Assembly (NCBI GenBank): GCA_003116995.1
Contig: BDSL01000016.1
Span: 1-64,000 of the forward strand
Direction of reading: 5' to 3'
DNA: 64,000 nucleotides
Origin: Yamagishiella unicocca
Lineage: Eukaryota > Chlorophyta > Chlorophyceae > Chlamydomonadales > Volvocaceae
Made by a program: the position numbers and the translations under genes. Positions 26,288 through 38,700 of this stretch are shown in pieces (position 1 is the stretch's first letter; each line of letters starts with the position of its first letter). The notes beneath the pieces are model-generated. The model was not told the origin of the DNA, ran no database searches, and saw only the letters and a list, made by a program, of their open reading frames with translations.

Positions 26288-29200
26288 ATGTCTCTTTTGG
26301 CGAACCTGCCGGCTCCCACAAGGCAGCATGCAGCCCCAATTCAGGCAGTTCCGGCATCTTCAGCTCTTGTAGCCACAGCATTTAAAGAGGCTCCGCCATA
26401 CTTGCGGCGGCAGGGTTGGGTACCTCGTCGCGCTGACGACTTCGGAGATGGCGGAGCTTTTCCTGAAATCCACGTGGCTCAGTATCCACTGGAGATGGGC
26501 AAGGGCAGCGGTCCTAAGGGAAACCAGCAGCTTGCGGTGACGTTGAATGCCGATGGGCAGATCAATTATGACGCCGTTGTCAAGCAAGGGAGCAACAGGG
26601 ACCGCGTTGTGCATTCGGACCACAGCGCGCTTGTTCCCAAGGTGGACCGCCTCAGCAAAGAGGTACGTTCGGTTCGGTAGTGCCGACAGCCTTGGTGGGG
26701 ACGCCGACGGAGATATTTGCGGCTGGGGCATTTGCGCGGCATAAGAACGCGATCGCGGCTATGCTTTCGGTGCCCTCTTCCGCGGGCTCGGTGAGGGCAG
26801 GCGGACCTTCAACCTCGCTAGCTTGTGGGTTGGTTTTTTGGCTGCCCCGTTGGCTGCCGGGCGATGTGAGGGACCCACTGCTGCAATCTGGAGCGCGCTA
26901 GGCCCATACACCCATGTGCTGTTAGGTCGTGTCCCTACAGCATGCCGCTGCTGCACCCCCCCTCCCACGGGCTGCCGGCGTTCATACCACCTAGCTTCCC
27001 CACCTGGCAAACCCGGATTCACCTGGGTGCCTCCCATTTGATGCTCTGGGTCGCCTTTTCCCCTCCTTCCCCCCCGGACCATCAGCATGCGCGCGCGTCC
27101 CGGTGTCCGAAGGCTATGCACCCACTACATCTCCCCAGTCGAGTTACCGGTTCTTTTATTGTAACCCCTCGGACCATCACCTTTACCACCTTCGGTTTGC
27201 CGGCCGTGGATTCGCGGATTCTCTTGTAAATCTCCCCGGGTTCGGTTGCGCTGCCCCGGTTCTGCTCTCTCCCCGTCGGGCGTCGCCCGCCGACACTTCC
27301 CAGGGCGGTCGCGAGAAGGCATCCCGGGGGGGGGGCGGGCTGCGCGGTTGTACGCAAGTAAGCATGTACGCATACTTCCGCCACTCGGGGCCCCCTGGCG
27401 CCTCCGGGCCCCGACCCACCACGTTCAGTAGGCCTCCCCAAACCCTTGGACTTCAGTCCCCACATCAGGTCCACCCAACCACCCTACAGTGGTGGCATGG
27501 CCCCACAGTGCACGGCAGGGTGAAACGGCCTCACCTCGCCCTGTCGCACGCCGCAACCCTACCGTGGCCTCAAGGCACTTGAGAGCTATCCCCGCCCTCC
27601 CCCTCCCCTCTCCACCCTCCCCCTCTCCACCCTCCCCCTCCCCTGCCTCTCCCTCCCCTGCCTCCACCTGACGTAGGCGCTCGCGCGGCCCGACGATGAG
27701 GAGGTGGAGAAGACCATCCAGGAGACCGCGGCTGCCCTGGAGCGCGTGGTCCAGGGCAAGCTGTCCTCCACCAACCCCGCCAAGCTGCCCTCCCAGCCGG
27801 GGAGCTCCACCCTCATCAAGTACACGCCCGCGCAGCAGGGGCAGCAGGTGCGGCCGGGCGCTGAGGGGGGCAGGGTCAACGATGTGTGAGGCTGGATGTG
27901 AGTGGGGAACGTGTGACCCCACGTGGCAGCTGCCGGCCACCCTCGCGATGCGCCTCGTGAGTGCGGATGCCTGTCCCCTCTTTACCCTACGCCGCACCCG
28001 CTAACCTGACCACCTACCGGGTCGCACCCACAGCACCGCGTCCCTTGGTCGCACCCACAGCACCGCGTCCCCTGGTCGCACCCACAGCACCGCGTCCCCT
28101 GGTCGCATCCACAGCACCGCGTCCCCTGGTCGCACCCACAGCACCGCGTCCCCTGGTCGCACCCACAGCACCGCGTCCCCTGGGAACGCACGCTTCTTGC
28201 TTCCCATTTTGATCTGGGTCAGCCCATGGCCACGCCTCGCCGCAACAGCCACAGACAAACACAACCCACCTTGCCGCGCCCGCGCAGCGCCGTCTCCCGC
28301 CGGCCGTCCCTCGCTCCCCCTCCCTCACCGCGGCCCTCCCCCGTCGGCCCCCCGCTCTTGTTTTCCGCCCTCCCTCCCTCCCCCCCAACAGTACGCCTCA
28401 GGTGCCGGGCAGCGCATCATCAAGATGCAGGACCTGCCGGTGGACCCCCTGGAGCCGCCCAAGTTCAGGCACGTCAAGGTGCCCCGCGGACCCGGGTCGC
28501 CGCCGGTGCCCGTCATGCACTCGCCCCCGCGGCCACTGACGGTCAAGGACCAGCAGGTGGGCGTGTGTGTATGTGTGCGTGTGTGTGCATATGTGGGTGT
28601 GGATGTGGGCTCCCCGGGGGGCGCGAGCAAGCAGTTCGCGGGTGTGCCTCGAGTGTGGGCGCGTGAGCCTCAGGCCCCATACCTATGGGTACTTGGGATG
28701 TGTTCTGGTGTGCGCAGCTCGGGGCTGCGCCCCGGGTCCTCCCTGCCACCGCTCCCATCACCGCTCCCGTCACCGCCCCCATCACCGCTCCCGTCACCGC
28801 CCCATCACCGCTCCCGTCACCGCCCCCATCACCGCTCCCGTCGCCGCCCCCATCACCGCTCCCGTCACCGCCCCCACCACCGCGCCCGTCACCGGCCCCA
28901 CCACCGCTCCCATGCTCCGCCGCACAGGACTGGAAGATCCCGCCGTCCATCTCCAACTGGAAGAACCCCAAGGTAAGCAGCTGAGGGGCAAATCGGGACA
29001 GCTAGGGCTAGGGAGAGGCTCGCTGGCGAAGTGGAGAGGAGAAAAGAGGACGGCAGGAGATGCCATTACGCATCGGAGAGACCTGGGCCGGGACCTGGAC
29101 CTGGGGCGTCGTTCCAGGCGGCAGAGGCGTCCCCTAGGCGACAGAGACGCCGGATTACGGTTGTGGTCCAGGCCCCCGGCTTTAGGGATTGGCAGAGGGA

Positions 29201-31892
29201 TGGGTTGTCGCGAGCTGGACCTGGGAGGGTGAGTGGGGCGCGAATCATAAACCGTGTAGACCTAAAACACCGGACCCACACACGTTCCCACCCGCCTACC
29301 CACCACCTTCCGTCCCCGGCCTGCAGGGTTACACCATCCCTCTGGACAAGCGTCTGGCCGCCGACGGCCGCGGCTTGCAGCAGACGCAGATCAACGACAA
29401 ATTCGCGGCGCTGAGTGAGGCGCTGTTCACGGCTGAGGCCAAGGCTCGCGAGGCAATCACCATGCGTGCCAGCATCCAAAAGGAGCTGGCGCTCAAGGTG
29501 GGTGGGCACTGGGATAAGGGGGACATGGGCCGTTAGACCGGTAGGTGGTTAGGACGAGCAACTATGGACGGGGCGCGGGTCTGTCTGGGGCCTGCTGGTG
29601 TCGCCCCCTCCGCTTCCCACCGTCGCCATGCAGCAAAGATGGTCACTTATCCGCCCCATTGCTGCCGTACTTCACTCGCCCCAACAGGAGAAGAACAAGC
29701 GCGAGTCGGAGCTGCGCCAGCTGGCCATGCAAGCGCGCATGGAGCGCCAGGGAGGGGCGGCGGGCGGCATGCCGCCTCCTCCCCCTCCCATGGGCGGCAC
29801 CGCGGCACGAGGTGAGGGACAGGCGATGGGGCCAGCGGGCAGCTGCGTCGGGGGGGGGGGCCTGCGTCGCGGGGGGGGGGGGTTCCCTCGCAGGTGGCCG
29901 TCAGGGGCCGGCTCTCGGGAGGTAGGGCGCGGTACTGGGTTCTGCCTTCCTCCACTCGTCCAGCTGGAACCGTTAGTTCGTTACTCGTATCCATCTCCAC
30001 GGCCCGGGCGCCTTTCCCACGCAGCGGACGTGCCGCTGCCCGGACCCCCCCCGGGGCCGCCGCCTCGTGGCGCCGCGCGCGCCACCGCGGCGGACGCCTT
30101 CGAGGACTTCGACCGCCGAGACGCACGGGACGGCGGCGGCCGCGATCGGGAGTACGACCGCGACCGTGAGCACGACCGCGAGCGGGACCGTGACTACGAC
30201 CGAGATCGGGACCGCGGAGGCGCGGTGAGTGCGGTGTATGCACGACTGCTGTGTATGCGACTGTTCCCGCCGTCCTCATTCCTCGCTTTCGTGGACGAAG
30301 GTTGGGGAATCAGACGATAGCCGGGCACGGCCCTCCCCTCCATCCCACGAGCCATCACCCCTCTCCTCATTCTCAGACGAGAGCCGGGCTCGGCCCTCCC
30401 CTCCATCCCATAAGCCATCACCCCTCCCCTCACCTTCCCTCTTCCCAGGACCGTGACCGCGACTACGACCGCGCTGGTCGTGGTGGAGGTGGCGGTGGTG
30501 GTGGCGGTGGCGACGACGAGCGCTACCACGAGTCGGTTGAGGAGCGGGAGGAGCGGAGGCGGCGTGACGATATCCGGGAGGAGCGGCGCCGGGAGCGGGA
30601 GAGGGAGCGGAGGCTGGAGGTGGGCGGGGGACGAGATGGGGGGAAGGGAGAGGGGATGGAGAGCAGCTTCTACTTCCGTGGTTTGTTGGGTGCGGCTGCG
30701 CGGCTGAAAGGGGCGGTGGCCGCCTTGCGCTGTGCTGTCATGGTGGCTGAGGCTGGGCGCATAGCGGGTGGTCGGAGTTGGTGGATAGGCGGGCGGTTAG
30801 CATGCATAGGGCCTCTACAAGACATGCCGTACGCTCCCGGTTTCTGCCTGACAGGCCGCCAACGCGGGTGGAGCCAAGAAGTCCAAGATCACCCGCGACC
30901 GCGAGCGCGACATCAGCGAGAAGGTACGACGAGTGACACTGAGGGGGCGATGACGGGCGGAACCGCCTCCATCTCGCCTGGCCAATTTGCGGCAGGTCCT
31001 TATGGAACAGGTTCTTACATAACACGTTCTTACAGAACAGGTTCTTACGGAACCCGCTACCACATCTTCCCAGCCCACTGGTGACACCTGGACCCCCGAA
31101 CCTCCGATTCAACCCGCAGGTTGCTCTTGGCATGGCGAATGTGGGTGGCGGCGGCGAGGTGCAGTACGACCAGCGCCTCTTCAACCAGGACGCCGGCATG
31201 CAGAGCGGCTTCGGCCCCGACGACACGTACAACATGTACGACAAGCCGCTGTTCGCCGACCGCGGCTCGCACCTCTTCAAGGCGAGCCGCGCGGTGGCGG
31301 ACGACGACGACGGCGCTGCTGCCGCCGCCCCTGAGGCCGGGCCGCGCTCGGAGCGGTTCCGACCCGACAAGGGCTTCCAGGTGCGTGATGCCGGCAGTGT
31401 GATGGTGGGTGCAGTGGTGTGGCTGTTGCGCTACAATACCTCCTTATACACATGGTTGGCGCGGAGGCCTAGTGGATCCGACAGAAGGGAGAAGGTGGGA
31501 GTGCAGCTCAACGCTCCGCATAATTATAACACGGATGAAGACAGCCCCTTCCTCCGAATTCCTAACTTTGCGCCGCCGCTGTTGGTGTTGTTGTTGCCCT
31601 AACCCAGGGCGCCGAGGCTGGCCCGCCGGGTGCCGCTGGCGGCCGCGGCGGGGGCCGGCTGGAGTTCGAGCGGCAGGCGGTGGAGGAGGCTGACCCCTTC
31701 GGCCTGGACCAGTTCCTCTCGGAGGTCAAGGGCGGAGGTCGGGACCGGGGGGCCCGCAAGGGCAACGCACTGGACGCCATCGGCCAGCGTGGCGGCATGA
31801 GTGCAGCGGGCGGCGGGGCGTCTCTGGAGGACGCGGGCGCGGGAGCTGGCATGGGCCGCCGCATGCAGTTCACGTCGGGGAGCGGGCGCTGA
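26288..31892 (+). CDS. SNW1: SNW/SKIP domain splicing factor (Prp45/SNW1 ortholog)
   Basis: Core spliceosome and transcription co-regulator. Exons: 26288-26662, 27677-27847, 28392-28556, 28928-28972, 29327-29497, 29688-29811, 30025-30224, 30449-30619, 30855-30923, 31120-31380, 31608-31892; all phases match and give 678 residues, longer than human SNW1 (536). The N-terminal part has PPYLRRQGWVPR and FPEIHVAQYPLEMG. The SNW block reads LPVDPLEPPKFRHVKVPRG, PPSISNWKNPKG and YTIPLDKRLAADGRG, ended by NDKFAALSEALFTAEAKARE. The C-terminal half has an inserted RD/RE-rich region (residues about 395-495), KKSKITRDRERDISEK, then NMYDKPLFADRG and a DPFGLDQFL motif seen near the end of the family. Start: first ATG of the exon. 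It is in tandem with the EF-hand gene and convergent with the coiled-coil gene. Nuclear. Confidence 0.97.
27191..27230 (+). repeat. Short interspersed intronic repeat, family 2
   Basis: Copy in SNW intron 1, with GGCCGTGGATTCGCGG followed by ATTCTCTTGTAAA. A second shared block, CAGTCGAGTTACCGG plus TTTTATTGTAAC, lies just upstream at 27124-27165 and reappears near 36932. Confidence 0.8.
28021..28182. repeat. 27-bp minisatellite, six copies
   Basis: Six nearly identical 27-bp units beginning GTCGCACCCACAGCACCGCG, in SNW intron 2. Every unit contains CACAG, an acceptor-like 3' splice site, but none is preceded by a usable exon frame. Confidence 0.95.
28744..28912. repeat. CACCGCTCCCGTCACCGCCCC tandem repeat
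   Basis: Degenerate repeat of roughly 18-21 bp, pyrimidine-rich, just before the acceptor of SNW exon 4. It may act as an extended polypyrimidine tract. Confidence 0.85.
30317..30446. repeat. Imperfect direct duplication
   Basis: Two successive copies of a roughly 60-70-bp block with GGCCCTCCCCTCCATCCCA and AGCCATCACCCCTC, in SNW intron 7 just before the exon 8 acceptor. Confidence 0.85.
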
Positions 31893-32728
31893 GGGGGAGG
31901 GGCTGGAGGGGGTGGGTAAGGTAGTGGGGGCAGTGCGCATGACGGGGATGGGCTGGACAAGCGCTGGTGTACAAGGAGATGATGTGGTGCTGGAGGTCAG
32001 CGGAGGGGGGTTGTGTGGGGGCGGGGTGGTTGGGTGGACGACCGTGAGGCGTGCAGCGTGCCGGCAGCGCTTGACGAAATTGACTTGATGGAGAGGGAAG
32101 GAAGTTGGGAGGCGCGGGCGGGTTCACTGGGGGAGACAGGCTGCAGGGAGGGACCTGTTGGTGGACGGCAGGGAGCGGGGAACGGACTAGGCACCGGCGT
32201 GACGGTTGCTGCACGTTGCCGACAGCGGCTACACTGCATTTGTCTTGCTGCAGCTGCTACACAACGAACGCTGTTTTGAGGACGTACCGGTGGTGTCGTA
32301 CGCGAGCCGGGGCGGCCGTTTTCAGCGTAGGCCTTACGATACGTGTGTATGAATGACCTTCCTTGAGGTGCTGGCCAAATGTTGGGGCTGCGGACAAAAT
32401 CCTATCGGGCGGCCTGCCGAGCTGCCATGGATAATTGATGAGTGCGTTGTTGTTTGTCACAGTAATGTTCCAATGTACTCAATCGGGCTCGCCAAACTAT
32501 GTTGTCCCTAACTCATGCTGCTTTGACCAAACCACGAGAAGACAGCGCTCACAGATAAGTTGCTATGAGCGAGCACACCCTGCGTGGCCCTCCCACGATG
32601 CAAGCTGGTCCATGTTAATTAGCAAGCAAACCGCCTGTCTGTCTATCAACCAGTCAGCAAACCGCCTGATCCGCCAGCGACTCCTCCGAACATCAAACCC
32701 GCCCACCGGTAGTCGTCCATCCTCAACC
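31893..32728. other. Convergent intergenic region
   Basis: 836 bp between the stop codons of the SNW and coiled-coil genes. It contains both 3' untranslated regions. I see no extra gene. Confidence 0.6.
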
Positions 32729-35700
32729 TCACCCAATGCCGTACCGCCGAGCGCCGATGCTGTCCGCCGCCCCCCTTCCACCCCGTCCTCGCCTTTGTTG
32801 CGCCTCCCCTTCGTCGTCGCTGTCCTCCTCGCTGTCCCCGCTGTCCTGCTCCCGAACTACTGAGCCCCCGTCGCGCTGCCAGACCCTGCCGGCCCGCGTG
32901 GCCCGCCCTTCCGGCACCGGCGGTTCGCGCTGTTGCTGCTGCAGCTGCTGTTGCTGCTGCTGCAGCTGCTGTTGCTGCTCCTGCTCCTCGGAAAGGAAGA
33001 CGTCGTCCACGTACGCCATGACGCGGCTCTGCTTGAGCCGCAGCATCTTGAGGCAGGCCTGCAGCCCCTCCAGCTCGGCCCGGTACCGCGCCTGTGCCGA
33101 GTCCAGCTCAGCGTTGCAGCGCGCCTCAATCAGGCCCACCTTCACGTCGGGGCAGGAGTCGGAGGGATCGGACATCGGAGCGATCAGAACTCAAGACACG
33201 GGTCCGTCAGAACTGAAGACACGGGATCAGAATTGAAGACACGGGTTCGTCCGGAAAGGCTGGAAGCCGAGCGCCATGGTGATACACGTAATGGCGGAAG
33301 CCACATTGGCCGGGCAGGGCCGTCATTTAACAATTCGCAGCGTTGTCGCACCGGTAAGAGGTAGGGACCTCCAGCCCCAGTCATAGCCATCGCCCTTAGG
33401 CCCGGGCAACCCCGTCGCCAATCCTTGTATGTTCCTCGTTTGGGAACGCACCGACAAACCCCAGTCCCGTCGTCGCACCTCCTGCTGACTCAGCAGCTGC
33501 TGCTCCGCCAGCTGCTGCTGCAGAACCGCAACACGCGCCGCCCCGTCCTCCGCAGCTGTCGCGGCGGCTGCAGCGCTGCGTCGCGCCTCCTCCGCAGCAG
33601 CCTCCGCAGCGGCGCGCGCAGCCTTGTGCGCCTCAAGCGCCCTGAAGCGGTGTCGACGACAGTGCTTTTACATGTATAAAAATGGCTTTGGTTGCCGACC
33701 GACATCCACCGTGCTAGGCTCTGCTGGCAGCTCACGGCGCAACGCATCCATGCACCCACCACCCACCGTGTGATTGCGTCCATCTCCACCTCCACCCCGG
33801 CCGCCGCCGCCTGCGCCGCGCTGAGCTGCTGCCTCAGCGCCACACACTCGGCCTGCAGCGAGTCGCGCTCCGAAGAAACATGGGCCAGAGTGGACCGCAG
33901 CGAACCGACCGCGTGGGCCTGAGCGCCGGCGGGCCGAGGTCGGGAGTACGAGTTATTAAGGCGCCGTGCGGGCTGCAAAGGGTCGGTAGGCAGGGGCTGC
34001 GGCCGCCTTCTGGTACGTGCGACTGGCAATCCTACGGCTGCTTTCTATTCGCTACCCGCCCCCCGCCCCCTATGCTGCGCCCAGTCCTTCGCCATCCATC
34101 CGCCCACACTCCCGAACAGGAGAGCTGGCCTTTTGGGCAGTAGCCCAACGGGGTTGGGCGTCGCATCCGATCCACTCCGTGTGTTCAGTCGCCACCCTTC
34201 CGCCATCCCACGGGGGGACCCACCTGCTGCTCGTCGTGGTGGCTCGCGTACTCCTCCACCTGCTCAGCCTGCTGCGCCAGCCGCTGCCGGCACTCGCACA
34301 GCCTGGCCTGCAGCTCTGCCGTGATGGCGGCTGCGGGGCGACCAGGGCACACAAAGCAGAGGGTGGTCATCGCCATGTTCATGCCAACCGCAGGTGCCTG
34401 GCGGGCGGAGCAAAGCCACCGAGCAAGCGCGGTGCCCTTGACCGGCCGGAGCACCAGCACGTGTGCGTTGTGGCTTGATCAAGCAACACACAGCGAAGCC
34501 AGCACTGTTAGTAGGGGCGCCAGATGCACGAACAGCGGCTCAGGGCGCCCATGACTCTGTTCCCAACTTGGCACCGGTGCAGCGGCCACACGTCACCCCG
34601 CTCACCGTGCTCCTGGGCCGTCGCGGCCGCCTCGGCCTTGTGGTCAGCCAGCTCCTGCCGGGTACGCTGCAGCTCTTGCGTCATGTCGTACACCTGGCAC
34701 GGCCGCACACGGATCCTCAGGCCCATGCGCGCGGCTACAAGACATAGGCAACGGAGAGCAGAATGGGGGCGGGTATCCCAAGCCACCAGGATTCCCAGCA
34801 CCGAAACCACAAAGCCGGGTCTCTCCTTGAGGCAGCTTCATTGCTCGGGTGCTCTGGCCTGATGAGCTGACCCCCACCGCATCGCTGGAGTATCGCCTTT
34901 TGCAAACACCAATGGATTTCAGATCCACCTCCCCAACCCTTCCTCACCCTCGCAAACGGGCTGCCTTCCCAGCGGCTCTCCCCCGCCCTCACAGCGCCTA
35001 CCTGCTTCAGCAGCTGCTCGCACTCGTCCTGCGCGGTCGCCGCCTTCTGCCCCGCCAGCTGCAGCTCGTCCAGAAGGGAGCCGATGCGCCCCTCGGCCTC
35101 CTGGGCATCCAAGAGGAGGCGCAAGGCGAGAAAGTTGGGCGGGTTTTCAATGCATTGGGCAAGCTTTGGGGACCCGATGCGGGTGGGCAGTCCGACAGGG
35201 CAGGCGGAAAGCCGCCTTCAAGGACAAGGGGCAGAGGCCCTCAGCCAGCTAGTCGCTGACCGGAACGGAACGGCACGGCGGTACGGCAGGTTTCGGAGCG
35301 CAAGGCTCGCCATGTAGCCGCGCCCTTCTTGGGGCGCCTTAGCCAGGTCCCCCAGCACACCCCGCCCCGCCCCTCCCACCTGGTGCCGCTCCTCGGCGGC
35401 TTGGAGCTGTGCCGCTGCCGGGAACATGGCTGAGCGGACCTGAGCAGGGCAGGGCAGAGGCAGGGCGTAAGTGCGGGTCCAGGGAGGGTTACACTGTGGA
35501 CCATCTTACCTGGGATTCAGCCTCTGCGGCCTGCTGCTTCAGCGCCACCTCGCCCTCACGCCTCGCTTCCTCCACCGCCGCCTCGCCCTCCCGCTGCGCC
35601 TGCTCCACCGCCCTCTCGCCCGCTCGCCGAGCCTCATCAGCCGCCAGCTCGCCCTCACGCCGCGCTGCTTCCACAGCCCTCTGCCCCTCAAGCCGGGCCT

Positions 35701-38700
35701 GCTCCACCGCCTGTTCGCCCGCCAGCCGCGCCTGCTCGTTCGCCAGCTCAGCATCGCGGCGCGCCTGCTGCAGCGCCCTCTCCCCCTCGCGGCGTGCCTG
35801 CTCCACCGCCACCTCGCCGTCCCTCCGGGCTTGCTCGACGGCCAGCTCAGCGACCCGTTTCGCATCCGCCACCGCCCGCTCGCACAGCTCCCTCTCCCTC
35901 TGAAGTGCCAGTGCGTGGTCCTGAAGGCGAGGCCGGGGCGGGAAGGACAGAGAGGGAGGGCGAGTGAGGGCTGGTCTCGGCGAGGCGCCTGATAACAGTG
36001 ATGGTGCCCTAGGCCGTCGACTTACAGAGCCAGCCGCCCCCAACCCCGTATCCCTCGCCTCTACTCCTCCTCCCGCGACCCCCGGTGCCCCCCCTGGTGT
36101 CGTACTTGCAGCTCCCCCTTGAGGGCCGCCACCGCCACCGCCGCTTGTCGATCGCCTTGCAGCCGCCCGCGCTCGTAGGCTGCCTCGCTGCGCTGCTTCT
36201 GCGCCGCCTCCGCCACCTCCTCCTGCTCCTGTGCGGGGCACCATGTGCAGAACGGCGGCACACGTGACACCCGGGTAACGGCTGGGGCGCCCAAGCCCAG
36301 GCGCTTAGGACGCAATGTCGATGGAGCAAGATGTCCGGCTCACGCCGGTCTGCGATCCGTGGGGGACCGCGTTCTGCCCCAAGGAGCAGCTGAAGCACAC
36401 GAGACAGGTTACGACAAGCGCTGCGTCCCCTAGCCGTGTCAGCTACCCAGCTCCCATCCCATCCGTACAGTACCTGGAGTGCCCTGGCGGACTCATGCTT
36501 CAGGCGAGCCAGGTCGGCAGTCAGTTGCTCCACCTGCATGGGTGCCGGGATGGGCACAACCAAACGGCACAAGCCACAAACCAATGAGTGGCACAACCAA
36601 ACGGCACAAGCCACAAACCCACGGCACAAGCCACAAACCAATGAATGGCAAACAGACCGTCGGGTCGTCACGATTGGGCCACCACTGCGACGAGCTGAGG
36701 CCTCGCAGCCGCACCACGACACCTCCCCTCGCCACCTCCACGCACCGCCGCCGAAGGCCGACATGCGACCTCCAACTTTTAGTTTCCTCAACTTAGTCCT
36801 CTAGCATGCACCTCCAAACGTATGTCCCAAACGGATTTTTCTTCGTTCACGGGTTTTGCTCACCCTCCCAACCCCCACACCTGCAGCTCCAGCCGCGCCC
36901 CCCTATCGGCCAGCCGCTGCACCTCCCCCCACCTACATTTCCCCAGTCGAGTTACTGGTTATTTTATTGTAACACCCCAACCCCCACACCTGCAGCTCCA
37001 GCCGCGCCTCCCTATCGGCCAGCCGCTGCACCTCACTGGCTCGCAACGCGGCGGTGGCCTGCTCCGTCATCAGAGCCTCCCGGAGCTCGGATCTGGCCTC
37101 GAGGGCGGCCTGGGGGCGGCGCGTTGGGGGCGGCACGTTGGGGACGTCAAGGTATTAGCTTACTTACATACGTGCCTCCGAGCGCTACCCGGGGACTATT
37201 CGTTCCTGCCATTACAAGGATACGTATGCGGCCTCTGTCGCGTGACTCCTTCCCCGAACCCCACCCCGGTCGCACCTGCATTTGCTCCTGTGAGCTCCGC
37301 GCCTGAAGCGCCACCGCACGGATTGCCTGCGAGGGTGTCCGGCATGGGCAGCTCAGAGGAGGCGGGCAGCTCAGAGGAGGCGGGCAGCTCAGAGGAGGCG
37401 GGCAGCTCAGAGGAGGCGGGCAGCTCAGAGGAGGCGGGCAGCTCAGAGGAGGCGGGCAGCTCAGAGGAGGCGGGCAGCTCAGAGGAGGCGGGCAGCTCAG
37501 AGGAGGCGGGCAGCTCAGAGGAGGTTACTAGCAGGCGTTGGGCCAGTGGGAGGCGTGGGGAGGTAGGGTAGGGTGAGCGCCAGCTTGCGCGGGGTCGCGC
37601 GGTAGATGAGCAGATGTGACAAGATGGCAGGTCGAGCCAGGTGCACTGTTACCTCCAAGGCGGCTGCTGCGGCCCGGACGTGGTGCTCCGAAGCCAGGTC
37701 CATCTCCGCGACGGCGGCACCCAACACCGCCTCCGTACGGATCTGGGGGGGACCGGAGCAGCAGTGGGTCAGGAGGAGGGCGGGGAGGGAGGGGGCAAAG
37801 AGAGGACCGGTGTCAGTTGATTGTGCAGGAGTGGCATCGAGGGCCCCCTGGAGTGATTCGTGGGTGGCGGAAAGAGCCAGTCTAGGAAAGGCACAGGGCG
37901 GAGCCAAAAGGTCGAGGCTGGAGTTGCCTCGGGCCCCCTTCCCCTCCCCTCCCCTTCCCAGGTTTTTGTCGCGTACACGGGTCTTCCTTGCAACCCTCCC
38001 CAGCCCCCAAGGCCGACCTTGAGCTGCGCGTAGTCCCGGCTCCTCGCCAGCCGCCCGGGCGACCGCGACCCGCGGCTCGCCATCCCGCCCACCCGCGCCG
38101 CCGCCGCCACCGCCGGGTCCGCCTCCACGTGCCACGTCAGCAGCGGCTGCAGCACGGTGCCGTCCAGGCGCTCCAGCAGTAGGCTGCGCTGCTCCAGGGA
38201 GGACCGGGCGGCGGCCAGCTGCTGCTGCAACATGGACATCTCCCGGGTACGGGAGGCCAGGTCGGCGGCCTGGCTGCGGATTTGATCGGCCTGGTGGTTG
38301 CAAGGAAAACCCGCGCACGAAGGAAAACCGTTTGGAACATACGTTTGGAGGCGCATGGCGGGCCGTGGTGGGGCAAGTAGGCCTGATGCATGATCGGCGG
38401 TTGCAATGTGCGATGAGAGGTGCACTAGTGGGGGCGCAGTGCCGTGCAGTGCTGGTGGACGCGCGGGGAGCTACACAGCCGGTGCAGTGCAGTGCTGCAT
38501 GCGCGCCGCCGTCCCTCCCTCCGCGCTACTGCCACTCGCCTGGGCGTCTAGCCTCTGCTCGGCTGCCGCCACCTTGTGCTGCGCCCGCTCCGCCACCGCC
38601 GCGGCCTGGTTGGCCGCCAGCTGCCAGTGCTTGGTCTGCGCGAGGGTGTGCAAGCAAACCGATCAACCAAACACATGCTGCCCGCACCTTGAGGGCGCTG

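Noticed and set aside
28021..28182. Regular repeats as a CRISPR array
   Set aside because: Units are contiguous with no spacers, lie in an intron of a nuclear gene, and the organism is eukaryotic. The same holds for the other tandem arrays.
32729..33175. Separate small gene starting MSDPSDSCPDVK
   Set aside because: The frame is better explained as the last exon of the coiled-coil gene: splicing at GTGAAG|GTGGGC keeps phase 0 with the preceding exon and continues the coiled coil.
37347..37525. SSEEAG repeat protein on the plus strand
   Set aside because: It is the 18-bp minisatellite in an intron of the minus-strand coiled-coil gene; the open frame follows from the unit length being a multiple of three.
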